From the NCBI RefSeq assembly GCF_031628175.1, contig NZ_JAVLVT010000001.1, positions 620,001-684,000 on the forward strand: a stretch of 64,000 bases of DNA, read 5' to 3'. Both the position numbers and the translations under genes were made by a program. Each line of letters starts with the position of its first letter. The first letter of the stretch is position 1. Below the pieces are notes generated by a model. It saw only the letters and a program-made list of their open reading frames with translations, was not told the DNA's origin and did not search any database. Below are positions 16,395 to 24,840 of the stretch, in pieces. This stretch comes from Lipingzhangella_A rawalii. Lineage in GTDB: Bacteria; Actinomycetota; Actinomycetes; Streptosporangiales; Streptosporangiaceae.

Positions 16395-17645
16395 TTGACC
16401 AGGTACCTGTTCACGGACACCGTGCACCGCGCCCTCGGTGCCGACTTTCGGGCTACCGAGCTGTCAACGCAGGTCCGACACGTCGATGTCGGGGCCCCTG
16501 CCGTCACGGACCTGTTGACCTGGACCGCCCTCAGCGAGCTGTTGTCCACGCGCGCCGTGGCACCGCCACGAATGCGCCTGCATGCCAAAGGCACGCCCGT
16601 GCCCGCGGACCGGTACACGGAGGTCGTGGACTCCTCCGGTGTTTCCAGCCGCATCATTCGTCCCGACGCCCTGTACCGGGAGCTGCGTGCGGGCGCGAGC
16701 CTCGTCCTGGACGCAGTGGACCGACTGCACCCCCCAGTTCGTGCCGCCGCCGACGACCTGATGCGGTTCGTGCGGGAGCGGGTCCAGGTGAATCTGTATG
16801 TGATCTGGGGTGACTCCCACGGATTCGACACGCACTGGGATGACCACGACACCTTCATCGTGCAGCTGGCCGGAACGAAACACTGGCAGGTCCATGGTCC
16901 GGGTAGCCGCCCCTTCCCGCTGCGGGTGGACGCCGACCACGCCCACACCCCACCCGGCTCGGCCCCGGCCTGGAAGGGGGTGTTGGAAGCGGGACACGTC
17001 CTGCACGTACCCCGGGGATGGTGGCATACGGTCACCGGGACCGGAGACGCCAGTATGCACCTGACCTTCGGGTTCGCCCCCGCCACCGGAATCGACTGGG
17101 CGCGGTGGCTGGTGGAGCGCCTCCACGAACGTGAGCTGTTCCGGCGGGACCTTCCCCGGTTCGCCTCCACCGAGCTCCAGCAGGAATGGCACCGCGATCT
17201 CGTCGCGGAGCTGACGCGGATGGCCGAGGACCCCGGCCCAGAGAACGGGAGCATCCCGAGCTATCTCCGACACCGCGATGAACGGTTCCCGCGCCGACAG
17301 GTTTTCTCCCTGCCCTGGGCGGTGGACCAGACCCCCCTGGCCGAGGACACCGTGGTGGAGTTCGCCGCGATCCTGCCACCAGAACTCGAGAGTGGCTCGG
17401 ACTCACCCGATCCCGGGAACTCCCAGGACAGCGAGGATGTGATCCGCCTGACCGTGTCCGGGAGGCGCTACCAGCTCCCGCAGGTGACGCGGCCGGCCCT
17501 GGAGACCCTAATCGAACGGCCCCGAGTGGACCTGGGGGAGCTGGTCACCGCCACCGGCCAGGATGGACCCACCGTTGCCGAGGTGGTGCGCACACTGGCA
17601 CGTCACCATCTGGTCCATCTGCATCCGGGCCCGTCCACACCGTGA
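16395..17645 (+). CDS. JmjC/cupin-4 family Fe(II)/2-oxoglutarate oxygenase
   Basis: A 416-residue protein with the cupin-4/JmjC fold of the bacterial ribosomal-protein hydroxylases (ROX family). The iron triad is visible: His-147 and Asp-149 in THWDDHDTF and His-211 in GWWHTV, with FIVQLAGTKHWQV between, the conserved strand and lysine region of this family. The C-terminal ~80 residues look like a winged helix. Family members hydroxylate amino-acid side chains in proteins or peptides. The start is a TTG with GGGAGG four bases upstream. It follows the peptidase and its peptide tail across a hairpin. The substrate is unknown; ribosomal protein uL16 is possible, but the context suggests a peptide. 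Confidence 0.82.
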   Translation: MTRYLFTDTVHRALGADFRATELSTQVRHVDVGAPAVTDLLTWTALSELLSTRAVAPPRMRLHAKGTPVPADRYTEVVDSSGVSSRIIRPDALYRELRAGASLVLDAVDRLHPPVRAAADDLMRFVRERVQVNLYVIWGDSHGFDTHWDDHDTFIVQLAGTKHWQVHGPGSRPFPLRVDADHAHTPPGSAPAWKGVLEAGHVLHVPRGWWHTVTGTGDASMHLTFGFAPATGIDWARWLVERLHERELFRRDLPRFASTELQQEWHRDLVAELTRMAEDPGPENGSIPSYLRHRDERFPRRQVFSLPWAVDQTPLAEDTVVEFAAILPPELESGSDSPDPGNSQDSEDVIRLTVSGRRYQLPQVTRPALETLIERPRVDLGELVTATGQDGPTVAEVVRTLARHHLVHLHPGPSTP

Positions 17646-17665
17646 TCTTGCACCCCCAACCCTGT

Positions 17666-17684
17666 TTAGGATAGCCTTAATTAA
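17666..17684 (+). promoter_or_regulatory. Iron box (DtxR/IdeR-like operator)
   Basis: The 19-mer TTAGGATAGCCTTAATTAA agrees at 14 of 19 positions with the actinobacterial iron box TTAGGTTAGGCTAACCTAA. It lies about 110 bases before the FhuF-like gene, the expected place for repression by iron-loaded DtxR/IdeR/DmdR. Confidence 0.7.
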
Positions 17685-17792
17685 CACGCATCCGGCCTTC
17701 GCGCATGCGTGCCTCCTGTTCGGCGGGAGCCACCAGTCCAGCGCGTTCGGATGCGCCGGGGATGTCCACGCGGGGAAAGCGAGTACCGGTCG

Positions 17793-18701
17793 ATGACAAA
17801 CACCAGTCATCCGCTACACAGCGTCGTCTCCGCGTGCGCTCCGTTGCGGTTTGCCCCGCTGCCCCAACTCCCGGGCCTCGACGGGACGGACCCCGGCTCC
17901 AGGGCGGGGGACGGCCTCCCACGCCCCGACGTGAGCTCCCCGGCCACGGCACCGCCGCACTGGTACCGCGCGGCGGGACTCGCCGAGGCCGCCGTGCTCG
18001 GGCCGCTCTACGACAAGTTGCGAGCCGAACACGGCCCCGACCATCGGTTGGCTGCGGTCCACCGCTTCCTGCGTTCCCTGTTGCGGGAACCGATCTTTCT
18101 CGTCTCGGCCGGGACCTATCTGACGGGCCGCGCTCCACTCCTGAGCCCCACCCACCTGTGGCTGCCGTGGCAGGACAACGCCCGATTCGACACACCGGTG
18201 GTCACTGACCCGCGAATCGCCGTGCTTCCCGATGATCCCTACGCCGGGCATCCGGACACCATCACCGTGGCGGACGTGGCGACCCGGGACCAGTGGGCCG
18301 CACGTCATCTCGTAGCAGCGTGCGCCCCCATCGTCGCCGGGGTCCATGAGCACACCCGGATGAACAAGCGCAACCTGTGGGGCTGGGTCGTCGACACGGT
18401 CTACTTCTACATGCTCAACCCGGCACGGTTCCTGGGGCATGACGCCCGGCAGGCCTGGGCACAGGCGACTCGGCTGGCCGACGAGATCGCTCGCGCCGGA
18501 GCGGTCCTACGCGAGCGTCCTCGCCTCTTCCCGTTCTGTGAGAGCCACCCCCAGGGAACCTGGGCGGTACGGAGTACCTGCTGCTTCGACTACAAGGCCG
18601 ACCCTGAGCACGGTTACTGTGTCACCTGCCCGCTGCGCGACGATGCCTCACGTCAGGCCGAGCTCATGGACTGGATCCGCACCCCCGCCCTGTCCCCCTG
18701 A
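17793..18701 (+). CDS. FhuF-like (2Fe-2S) iron reductase
   Basis: A 302-residue protein with the C-terminal cysteine cluster Cys-263, Cys-264, Cys-276, Cys-279 (CC-x11-C-x2-C), the iron-sulfur binding pattern of FhuF-type ferric siderophore reductases, which release iron from siderophores in the cytoplasm. The rest resembles the IucA/IucC-FhuF C-terminal region; no signal peptide. The spacing is one residue longer than in Escherichia coli FhuF. The ATG at 17793 is chosen over an upstream in-frame start because it begins the conserved part and has GGGGAAAG nearby. An iron box upstream supports control by iron. It ends 17 bases from the convergent FabL gene. Confidence 0.8.
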   Translation: MTNTSHPLHSVVSACAPLRFAPLPQLPGLDGTDPGSRAGDGLPRPDVSSPATAPPHWYRAAGLAEAAVLGPLYDKLRAEHGPDHRLAAVHRFLRSLLREPIFLVSAGTYLTGRAPLLSPTHLWLPWQDNARFDTPVVTDPRIAVLPDDPYAGHPDTITVADVATRDQWAARHLVAACAPIVAGVHEHTRMNKRNLWGWVVDTVYFYMLNPARFLGHDARQAWAQATRLADEIARAGAVLRERPRLFPFCESHPQGTWAVRSTCCFDYKADPEHGYCVTCPLRDDASRQAELMDWIRTPALSP

Positions 18702-18718
18702 CGTGCCCACCAGGCGGG

Positions 18719-19600
18719 TCAGCCTCCGACGGCGACGTGCACGTCGACACGGTCGGCGGCCCCCGGGGTCCCGGCGGCCGGGGCGCGTGCAACCTCCGGC
18801 GAGTTGGCCGTGGCTGCCCCGGCGAACGGTCCGGCCACGGTCAGCCCGCCGTCGGCCACCAAAGTCTGGCCCGTGATCCACCGGGCCGCCGGCGAAGCGA
18901 GGAAAAGCACCACGTGGGCCAGGTCATCCGCGGTTCCCAGGCGCCCGAGTGGGGTGATGTCGCGGGCCCGGTCCAGCATGGTCGCAGCGGCTGGCAGCCG
19001 ACGCAGGGTCTCCCCGTCGATCGGCCCGGCGGAGGCCGTGTTGGCCCGCACTCCCAGCCGACCGTACTCCAGTGCGAGGTAGCGGGTCAGGGCTTCGGTC
19101 GCCGCCTTCGCGGTTCCCACACACGCGTAGTCGGCCATGGCCGCCTGGGCGCCCGTCGAGGACAGGTTCACGATGGCTCCCCCAGGCTCGGTGTCCGCGG
19201 CGGGCATTAGCGGAACGGCATGCTGGGAGCACCACAGGGCTCCCTTGACGTTGGTGTCCAACGCCCGGTTCCAGTCCCGTTCGCGCAGCCGCCCCAGCGG
19301 TCGGAACGCTCCGGAGGCCGCGTTGTTCACCAGGACGTCGACGCGCCCGTACCACTCGCGAACCTGCTCGAACATGTCCGCGACCTCATCGTGGCGCGCC
19401 ACCGAGGCACGGACCAGGTGGGCCTGCCCCGGTCCCTGCTCGGTCAGCTGCTCCACGGTGTCTTCGGCACTGGCCCGGTCGTGACAGTAGTTGACAATGA
19501 CGTGGGCCCCGGATGCCACCAGACGGTGGGCGATGACACGTCCCACGCCGCGGCCACCCCCGGTTACCACTGCCACCCTGTTGGAAAAGTCGTGGTACAC
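18719..19600 (-). CDS. fabL: FabL-type enoyl-ACP reductase (SDR family)
   Basis: NAD(P)-dependent short-chain dehydrogenase of 293 residues. The cofactor loop GGGRGVG is at 14-20. The catalytic pair is Tyr-158 and Lys-165 with six residues between, the Y-x6-K spacing of enoyl-ACP reductases rather than Y-x3-K of ketoreductases, and the flanking text YACVGTAKAATEALTRYLA closely follows Bacillus FabL. GQTLVADGG matches the family C-terminus, after which ~35 Ala/Val-rich residues are an unusual extension. It is the last gene of the AT-ACP-KS-KS-thioesterase operon, where it would saturate the double bond of a growing acyl chain. No ketoreductase or dehydratase is present in the operon. Confidence 0.8.
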   Translation of the reverse strand: MYHDFSNRVAVVTGGGRGVGRVIAHRLVASGAHVIVNYCHDRASAEDTVEQLTEQGPGQAHLVRASVARHDEVADMFEQVREWYGRVDVLVNNAASGAFRPLGRLRERDWNRALDTNVKGALWCSQHAVPLMPAADTEPGGAIVNLSSTGAQAAMADYACVGTAKAATEALTRYLALEYGRLGVRANTASAGPIDGETLRRLPAAATMLDRARDITPLGRLGTADDLAHVVLFLASPAARWITGQTLVADGGLTVAGPFAGAATANSPEVARAPAAGTPGAADRVDVHVAVGG

Positions 19601-19651
19601 CAGAACTCCTTCCTCGAAACACGTGGTGGAACCGTCCCGTGCTCGGTGCGG

Positions 19652-20653
19652 TCAGTCGGTCGGGCGGATGCTGGTCAGGACCGTGTCCAGTCGGTCCTCG
19701 ATGCGCTGCATCATGGCCAGATCCAGCCGGGTGGGGATGCGCTGTTCCGGCTGCGCCCGCGGAGTCGGAGGTGAAGACGAAGAAGACGACGAAGACACTG
19801 CCGCCTCGACCCGTAGGTGCCGGTGATAGTCGCGAACCAGGGTTTCCAAGGCCACGACACGGTCCGCGCCGGAGAAGGTGTGCCCGGCGCCGGAAATCTC
19901 GGTGAGCACGGCCGTACCGACACGACGGGCGACCGTTCGGGCGTCCTCGAGAGACACCCAGGGATCGGCCCCACCCTGCACGTTGTGCCAGTACGGCCCG
20001 GCCTGCGCATCGATGACCGTGGACTCCACCGACAGCCAGTCCTCTGCCACGACCGCGGGGGCACAGTCCGTGGAGATCGTGTGCCCGAGCAGCGTCACCT
20101 GGTCGGGAAGTCGGGAGTGGCGCAGGTCGACGACCGCGTCCCGACCGCCGCGTAGCGCGGTGAGGGTGGCACGCATATCGACGACACAGCCGAGGGTGCC
20201 CACCATCGCCACCCCCGACCCCGCCTGCGCGGCCGCACGAAGTGCCGCCCGTCCCGAGATACTCGACCCGAGGTAGGCGAGTTGGCAGCCCGGGAACTGC
20301 TCACGAGCCCAGCAGCTGACGGCGTGAAGGTCCTGGACCAGCCCTTGGGGGGTGAACTCGCGGATGGTCCCGTCGCTGTGGCCCACCGCATTGGTGGGGT
20401 CGAACCGCACCACGGTGAAACCGTTGGCGATGAGATGAAGGGCCGGTTTGAGGGTGGACCGCAGGGGCGCCCCCAGGCCGGGTACGGCGAGGATTACCGC
20501 GTCAACCGGGATCGTGTCCCCACCCCCGCCTGGGCCTCGGATGGGGCGGTGCACGGCGCCGCGGATCGTTGCGCCGTCCGCATTGGCCACCGCGAAAGCG
20601 CTGGTCCTGGCGCCGGGCCGGGATTCGATGTCAATATCGGTCATGACGTGCAT
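19652..20653 (-). CDS. LuxD-like acyl-ACP thioesterase/acyltransferase
   Basis: A 333-residue alpha/beta hydrolase resembling the LuxD family, which releases fatty acyl chains from ACP in bioluminescent bacteria. Features are the VPGLGAPLRSTLKPA start of the fold, FDPTNAVGHSDG, the nucleophile segment YLGSSISGR (Ser-131), the later DWLSVEST block and the GAGHTFSG His. A run of eight serines near residue 285 precedes a Pro-rich linker and a helical end. In this operon it probably releases the acyl product or passes it to an acceptor. It begins 18 bases after the second ketosynthase gene and has GAAGGG before its ATG. Other alpha/beta hydrolase roles cannot be excluded. Confidence 0.7.
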   Translation of the reverse strand: MHVMTDIDIESRPGARTSAFAVANADGATIRGAVHRPIRGPGGGGDTIPVDAVILAVPGLGAPLRSTLKPALHLIANGFTVVRFDPTNAVGHSDGTIREFTPQGLVQDLHAVSCWAREQFPGCQLAYLGSSISGRAALRAAAQAGSGVAMVGTLGCVVDMRATLTALRGGRDAVVDLRHSRLPDQVTLLGHTISTDCAPAVVAEDWLSVESTVIDAQAGPYWHNVQGGADPWVSLEDARTVARRVGTAVLTEISGAGHTFSGADRVVALETLVRDYHRHLRVEAAVSSSSSSSSPPTPRAQPEQRIPTRLDLAMMQRIEDRLDTVLTSIRPTD

Positions 20654-20671
20654 GGACGCCCTTCTCGTGGA

Positions 20672-21970
20672 TCACGGACTTTTCTGGTTCACGCATTCAC
20701 GGCTGTTCGGCACCGGCCCCAACACGAGGCTGGCGTTCTGGCCACCGAGGCCGAACGAGCTGGACAACACGGGCCGGTGCCCCACCCGGCGCGGGACTCC
20801 CACGACCACGTCGAGTTCTCCGTCCAGCTCGACGTCGCCCTGGCTGTGGTTGGCGACAGGGGGAACGCTGCCCTCGTGCACACTCAGCGCGGCCACGGCA
20901 GCCTCGATCGCCCCCGCTCCCCCCATGAGGTGCCCGAACACCCCCTTCGGCGCGGTGATGGGTGGGATCTTCTCCCAGCTTCCGAACACCGTGGCCAGAG
21001 CGCGGGCCTCCATGGCGTCATTGGCGGCGGTTGAGGTGCCGTGGGCGTTGATGTGTCCGATCTGGTCGGCGGTCAGACCTGCGTCGTCGAGTGCGGAACG
21101 CATACAGGCTGCGGCCGGCTGACCGTCCGGGCGAGGAGCGGTGAGGTGGTGGGCGTCGTTGTTCTCGGCGTATCCGCAGACCTGTGCGTAGGCCCGTGCT
21201 CCCCGGTTGCGGGCGTGGTCCAGCGACTCCAGGACCAGGAACGCCGAGCCCTCCCCCATGACATAGCCGTCCCGGTTCCGGTCGAACGGTCGGGAGGCGA
21301 ACTGCGGTTCCTGGTTGCGTTGGCTCAGGGCTCCGAGCTGGGCAAAGGCAGCCAAGCTGATTCTGGTCACCCCATTGTCCGCGCCACCGGCCAGCGCCAC
21401 GGTACAGCGGCCGTCCCGAATGAGTCGGGCAGCCTGCCCAACCGCGCTGCTTCCCGACGCACACGCCGTGGCCAGAGCCAGGCTGGGTCCCCGCCAGCCC
21501 AACTCCATAGCGATCGCCGCGTTGGCCGCGTTCGGCATCAGCATCGGGATGAGCAGTGGGGAGACCCGGTCCGGGCCGTTGCGGTCACAGACGAGGGCCT
21601 GCTCGCAGGCCACGTTGTAGCCACCGACCCCGGTACCGCACACGATGGCACGACGCTGTTGGGGAACGTCCGCCCAGGCGGCGCTCCCCCCGGCGTCGTC
21701 CACAGCTGTCAGGGCGGCCGCCAATCCGAACTGGGCGTAGGGGTCCAACCGGCGCGCGGTCTTGGGGCTCATGTAGCTGGTCGGATCGAACTCGCGAACC
21801 TCACAGGCGATCCGTGTGGACAGACCCTCGGTGTTACACCGGGTCACGGCGTCGGCTGTGGGGGTGGCGCTCCACACCGTCTTCGCGAACTCGTCCAGTT
21901 GACTTCCCGCCGGGCTGATCACCCCAATCCCGGTGACCACGGCCGTGGTTTCGCAGTGGTGCGCCGTCAT
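20672..21970 (-). CDS. Beta-ketoacyl-ACP synthase II-like (first of pair)
   Basis: A 432-residue condensing enzyme of the FabF/type II PKS class. The catalytic triad is intact: Cys-170 in ATACASGSS, His-310 in NAHGTST and His-347 in GHLMGG, so it is not a chain-length-factor-like decarboxylase lacking Cys. Its ATG overlaps the stop of the preceding ketosynthase (ATGA), so the two are translated together and may form a heterodimer. A longer upstream frame exists but has no ribosome site. Together with the ACP and malonyltransferase it would extend an acyl chain. It is placed in the same operon as the LuxD-like and FabL-type genes. Confidence 0.85.
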   Translation of the reverse strand: MTAHHCETTAVVTGIGVISPAGSQLDEFAKTVWSATPTADAVTRCNTEGLSTRIACEVREFDPTSYMSPKTARRLDPYAQFGLAAALTAVDDAGGSAAWADVPQQRRAIVCGTGVGGYNVACEQALVCDRNGPDRVSPLLIPMLMPNAANAAIAMELGWRGPSLALATACASGSSAVGQAARLIRDGRCTVALAGGADNGVTRISLAAFAQLGALSQRNQEPQFASRPFDRNRDGYVMGEGSAFLVLESLDHARNRGARAYAQVCGYAENNDAHHLTAPRPDGQPAAACMRSALDDAGLTADQIGHINAHGTSTAANDAMEARALATVFGSWEKIPPITAPKGVFGHLMGGAGAIEAAVAALSVHEGSVPPVANHSQGDVELDGELDVVVGVPRRVGHRPVLSSSFGLGGQNASLVLGPVPNSRECVNQKSP

Positions 21971-23262
21971 ACCGTCTCCTCTGTCGGGCTGAGTACCAGC
22001 GCGGCGTTGTGCCCGCCGAAACCGAACGACGCGCACAGGGCGGGCCCGTCCGGAATGTCCCGGGGGGTTTCCATAACCGCGTCGATCGGGCACTGCGGGT
22101 CCGGGTTCGTCAGGTTCGCGATGGGAGGTACCTGTCGATGGCGCATCGCCAACAGAGTGATGATCGCCTCGACCGCTCCCGCCGCCCCCAGCAGATGCCC
22201 GGTGACCCCTTTCGGTGCAGTGACCGGGACCGTTTCCGGACCGAAAACCGTGGCTAGGGCGCGGGCCTCGACGATGTCGCCCCGCGGGGTACTCGTGGCG
22301 TGGGCGTTGACGTGTGTCATGTCGGCCGGGGGTCGTCCGGCGTCGTCGAGTGCCAGGCGCATGGCCGCCTGGGCCCCGGCCCCATCAGGAGCGGGAGCCG
22401 TAAGGTGGTACCCGTCCGAGGTCCGGCCGTAGCCGGAAACCGCGCCGTAGGGAACGGCCCCGCGGCTGCGGGCGTGGGCACTGGACTCCAGCACGACGAA
22501 TCCGGCACCCTCGCCGAGGACGAAGCCGTCCCGGTCGGTGTCGAACGGCCGCGAGGCCCGCTCGGGGTCACCTCGGGTGGAAAGCGCGTCGAGGCGATTG
22601 AAGGCACGGACGGTGGTCGGGGTGACGGTCGCCTCGGCGCCTCCGGCAATCACGACGTCGCAGGCGCCCTCCCGGATGAGCCGTGTCGCTTCCCCGATGG
22701 CCTGAGCCCCGGAGGCGCAGGCCGTCACCAGACAGAGGCTGGGTCCACGCACCGGAAGGTGCAGGGTAACCGCGGCAGAGGCGGCGTTGGCCATGGCCCC
22801 GGGGACATGCATGGGGCCGGGACGGCCCCAACCCCGTTCGTCCGGGTTGGCGAATGCCGCCTCGTAGGTGGCGGCGCCGCCGTATCCGGTGCCGGTCACC
22901 ACCCCGATCCGCTCCGGTGGAGCCGCCCCGAGGGTGTTCGGCCCGTCGGTCCGGCCACCGGCGTCGGTCCAGGCCTCGAACGCTGCGGACAGAGCGAGCA
23001 GGGTACTGCGGTCGGCCCGGCGAGTCTCCTTTGCGCCGAGTTCGGTGGGGCCTGCCGGGCCATGGACTTCGGCCCCGAACCACGTCCCGAGCCCGTCCGG
23101 TTCAAAGGCTCGCAGCCGCGCGGCGGCGGGGCCCGCCGCCGCGCACAGCCGGGTCCAGACCTCGTCGGGCGTGCAGCCGGCCGGCGTGGCGAGACCGATT
23201 CCGGTCACCACGGCCTGCCGGTGCGACCTCCCGGACGTGTTCCGGATGGTGGGCGTCCTCAT
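21967..23262 (-). CDS. Beta-ketoacyl-ACP synthase II-like (second of pair)
   Basis: A 431-residue condensing enzyme paralogous to its neighbour. Cys-182 in VTACASGAQ, His-321 in VNAHATST and His-356 in GHLLGA are all present. The start ATG overlaps the ACP stop (ATGA) and its own stop overlaps the next ketosynthase start. Possession of catalytic Cys in both members separates this pair from classical aromatic KS/CLF pairs and is closer to highly reducing type II systems or to FabF duplicates. Sequence alone does not give chain length. Confidence 0.85.
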   Translation of the reverse strand: MRTPTIRNTSGRSHRQAVVTGIGLATPAGCTPDEVWTRLCAAAGPAAARLRAFEPDGLGTWFGAEVHGPAGPTELGAKETRRADRSTLLALSAAFEAWTDAGGRTDGPNTLGAAPPERIGVVTGTGYGGAATYEAAFANPDERGWGRPGPMHVPGAMANAASAAVTLHLPVRGPSLCLVTACASGAQAIGEATRLIREGACDVVIAGGAEATVTPTTVRAFNRLDALSTRGDPERASRPFDTDRDGFVLGEGAGFVVLESSAHARSRGAVPYGAVSGYGRTSDGYHLTAPAPDGAGAQAAMRLALDDAGRPPADMTHVNAHATSTPRGDIVEARALATVFGPETVPVTAPKGVTGHLLGAAGAVEAIITLLAMRHRQVPPIANLTNPDPQCPIDAVMETPRDIPDGPALCASFGFGGHNAALVLSPTEETV

Positions 23263-23588
23263 TGGTTCCCCGCAGAGGCACCGTGACCTGCGGAGGTGGT
23301 GGCAGATTCGGCGGTGGTCCGGTTCTGCGGGCGACGGGCGAGCTCGCGTCGCACCAGTTCGACGGCGTCGGTGACGGTGGTCACGCCGTGGAGTTCGTCG
23401 TCGTGGAGCTGCACGCCCAGTTTCTCCTCCAGGGCCATATTGAACTCGGCGAAGTCCAAGCTGTCGGCCCCCAGGTCCGTACGCAGGTCTGCCTCCGGTG
23501 TGACATCGGCGCCGGACACGGCGAGTACCGAGGTCAGCGCCGCATGCACGACCTCGGCAACGTTGGTGGTCTCGGTGGGTTGTGACAT
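23259..23588 (-). CDS. Acyl carrier protein
   Basis: A 109-residue carrier protein with the phosphopantetheine site LGADSLDF (Ser-43) and a normal four-helix pattern over residues 8-85. A Thr/Ser/Ala/Gly-rich C-terminal tail of about 25 residues is longer than in primary-metabolism ACPs. The ATG at 23588 has AAGGGG upstream; an in-frame start further up lacks a ribosome site. It follows the malonyltransferase gene after 96 bases and overlaps the next ketosynthase gene. It would carry the growing chain for the enzymes of this operon. Confidence 0.9.
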   Translation of the reverse strand: MSQPTETTNVAEVVHAALTSVLAVSGADVTPEADLRTDLGADSLDFAEFNMALEEKLGVQLHDDELHGVTTVTDAVELVRRELARRPQNRTTAESATTSAGHGASAGNQ

Positions 23589-23684
23589 GGGTGTCCCCTT
23601 CATGTTGGTGTCGTTCTGGTCTGGTCTCGTGGTCTGGTTCCGGCGCTGCGGCGATGGCGGCACGGTGCCGGGTACCGGCGGAAC

Positions 23685-24638
23685 CTAGGCCGAGGTCTGC
23701 GCGGTCTCCGGTATGGGGTCGTGGAGCCGATCGGCCGTGTGCGGGTCACTGATGCTGATCAGTCGCACGTCGGACACCGTGCGTCGGGCGATGGAGGTCA
23801 GCGTGGTGCCGTGCCCAAGCTCGACGAGGCTGGTGGCCCCGAGCTCGACCAGGCGTCGTTGCGTGTCCCGCCAACGCACGGGAGCGGTGAGGTGTGTGGT
23901 CAGCTCCGCGGTCCAGTCGGTTTCGGCTCCCGCCACCTGACCGTCACTGTTGCGCACCACCGGACGGTTGGGGGCAGTGAACGGAACAGAGCGCAGGTGA
24001 TGGGTGAACTCCCGGGCGGCGGGGGCCATCAACGGGGTATGGAACGGCCCAGCGACGTCCAGCCGGATCGTCTTGCCGACACCCAGTTTGGCCAGGGCTT
24101 GCTCCGTGGCGCCCAGCGCCTGCTCCGTTCCGGCGATGACCAGCTGTCCGGGAGCGTTGTCGTTGGCGATCCAGCTCCCGGAACGGCGACAGACGGTTTC
24201 GACGAGCTGTGTCTCGACTCCGAGGACTGCGACCATCCCGCCGGGATGTCGGCGACAGGTGGCCTCGGTCAGGGAACCTCGGATGGCGACCAGGCGGATC
24301 GCGTCAGCCGTGGTGAGTGTCCCCGCGGCGACCAGGGCGGCGAACTGCCCCAGGGAGTGCCCGGCCACCGCGAGCGGCCCCCCGGTTCCCCGCAGGCTCT
24401 GCTGGAGGTACTCCCAGGCGAGAAGGGAGGTCACGAGCACACAAAGCTGAGTTTCGGTCGTCGACGTGGGGCGGAGGTCCGGATCCAGGAGCAGCTGATC
24501 CAGTCGGCGTTCGAGCACGGACTCGGCCGTCTCCACAACGTGCCAGGCCGAGGTGTCATGCCAGGGTGCCGCCATCGCTGGCGCCTGTGCGCCCTGTCCG
24601 GGGAAGACGATGGCCGCGCGATCCAAAGGAACGTACAT
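23685..24638 (-). CDS. Malonyl-CoA:ACP acyltransferase (FabD-like)
   Basis: A 317-residue acyltransferase loading extender units onto ACP. It shows FPGQGAQ at 12-18, the nucleophile Ser-95 in GHSLGQ, and GPFHTPLM with the catalytic His near 206, all characteristic of FabD and PKS AT domains. The usual Arg of malonate-binding enzymes is near VAIRGS. It is the first gene of the operon and is preceded by an AT-rich stretch with inverted repeats. As the main fatty acid FabD is expected elsewhere in the genome, this copy likely serves the dedicated pathway. Confidence 0.87.
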   Translation of the reverse strand: MYVPLDRAAIVFPGQGAQAPAMAAPWHDTSAWHVVETAESVLERRLDQLLLDPDLRPTSTTETQLCVLVTSLLAWEYLQQSLRGTGGPLAVAGHSLGQFAALVAAGTLTTADAIRLVAIRGSLTEATCRRHPGGMVAVLGVETQLVETVCRRSGSWIANDNAPGQLVIAGTEQALGATEQALAKLGVGKTIRLDVAGPFHTPLMAPAAREFTHHLRSVPFTAPNRPVVRNSDGQVAGAETDWTAELTTHLTAPVRWRDTQRRLVELGATSLVELGHGTTLTSIARRTVSDVRLISISDPHTADRLHDPIPETAQTSA

Positions 24639-24650
24639 ATCCCCCCTTTG

Positions 24651-24680
24651 TTACCGTGTGCTTTCAATTTAATACGGTAA
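24651..24680. promoter_or_regulatory. Possible operator of the acyl operon
   Basis: Inverted repeat TTACCGT / ACGGTAA with a 16-base spacer in an AT-rich patch starting 13 bases upstream of the malonyltransferase gene; a further TACGGT follows. The half-sites are two helical turns apart, typical for a dimeric repressor. No regulator gene is adjacent. Confidence 0.4.
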
Positions 24681-24827
24681 GTAATGTACGGTGATTCTGG
24701 TCTGTCCGCAACGACACACGCCGACACACTCGCCCTATTCGCGCCGCGATTCCCGCCTTCTCCCGCGCCCCCAACCCAGCTCAGGGAGGCGTCGAGCAGG
24801 AGGCGAGCTGCATAGGCATCCGGATCA

Positions 24828-24840
24828 TGTGCACTGCACA
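24828..24840. promoter_or_regulatory. Palindrome upstream of the sugar importer, possible IclR operator
   Basis: Perfect 13-base palindrome TGTGCACTGCACA about 100 bases before the binding-protein gene. An IclR-family regulator is the last gene of that operon and would be the natural ligand. Confidence 0.45.

Noticed and set aside
16395..17645. Assignment of the JmjC protein as the ribosomal uL16 arginine hydroxylase
   Set aside because: The fold and metal triad agree, but context beside the peptidase and peptide tail and limited N-terminal similarity do not support that specific substrate.
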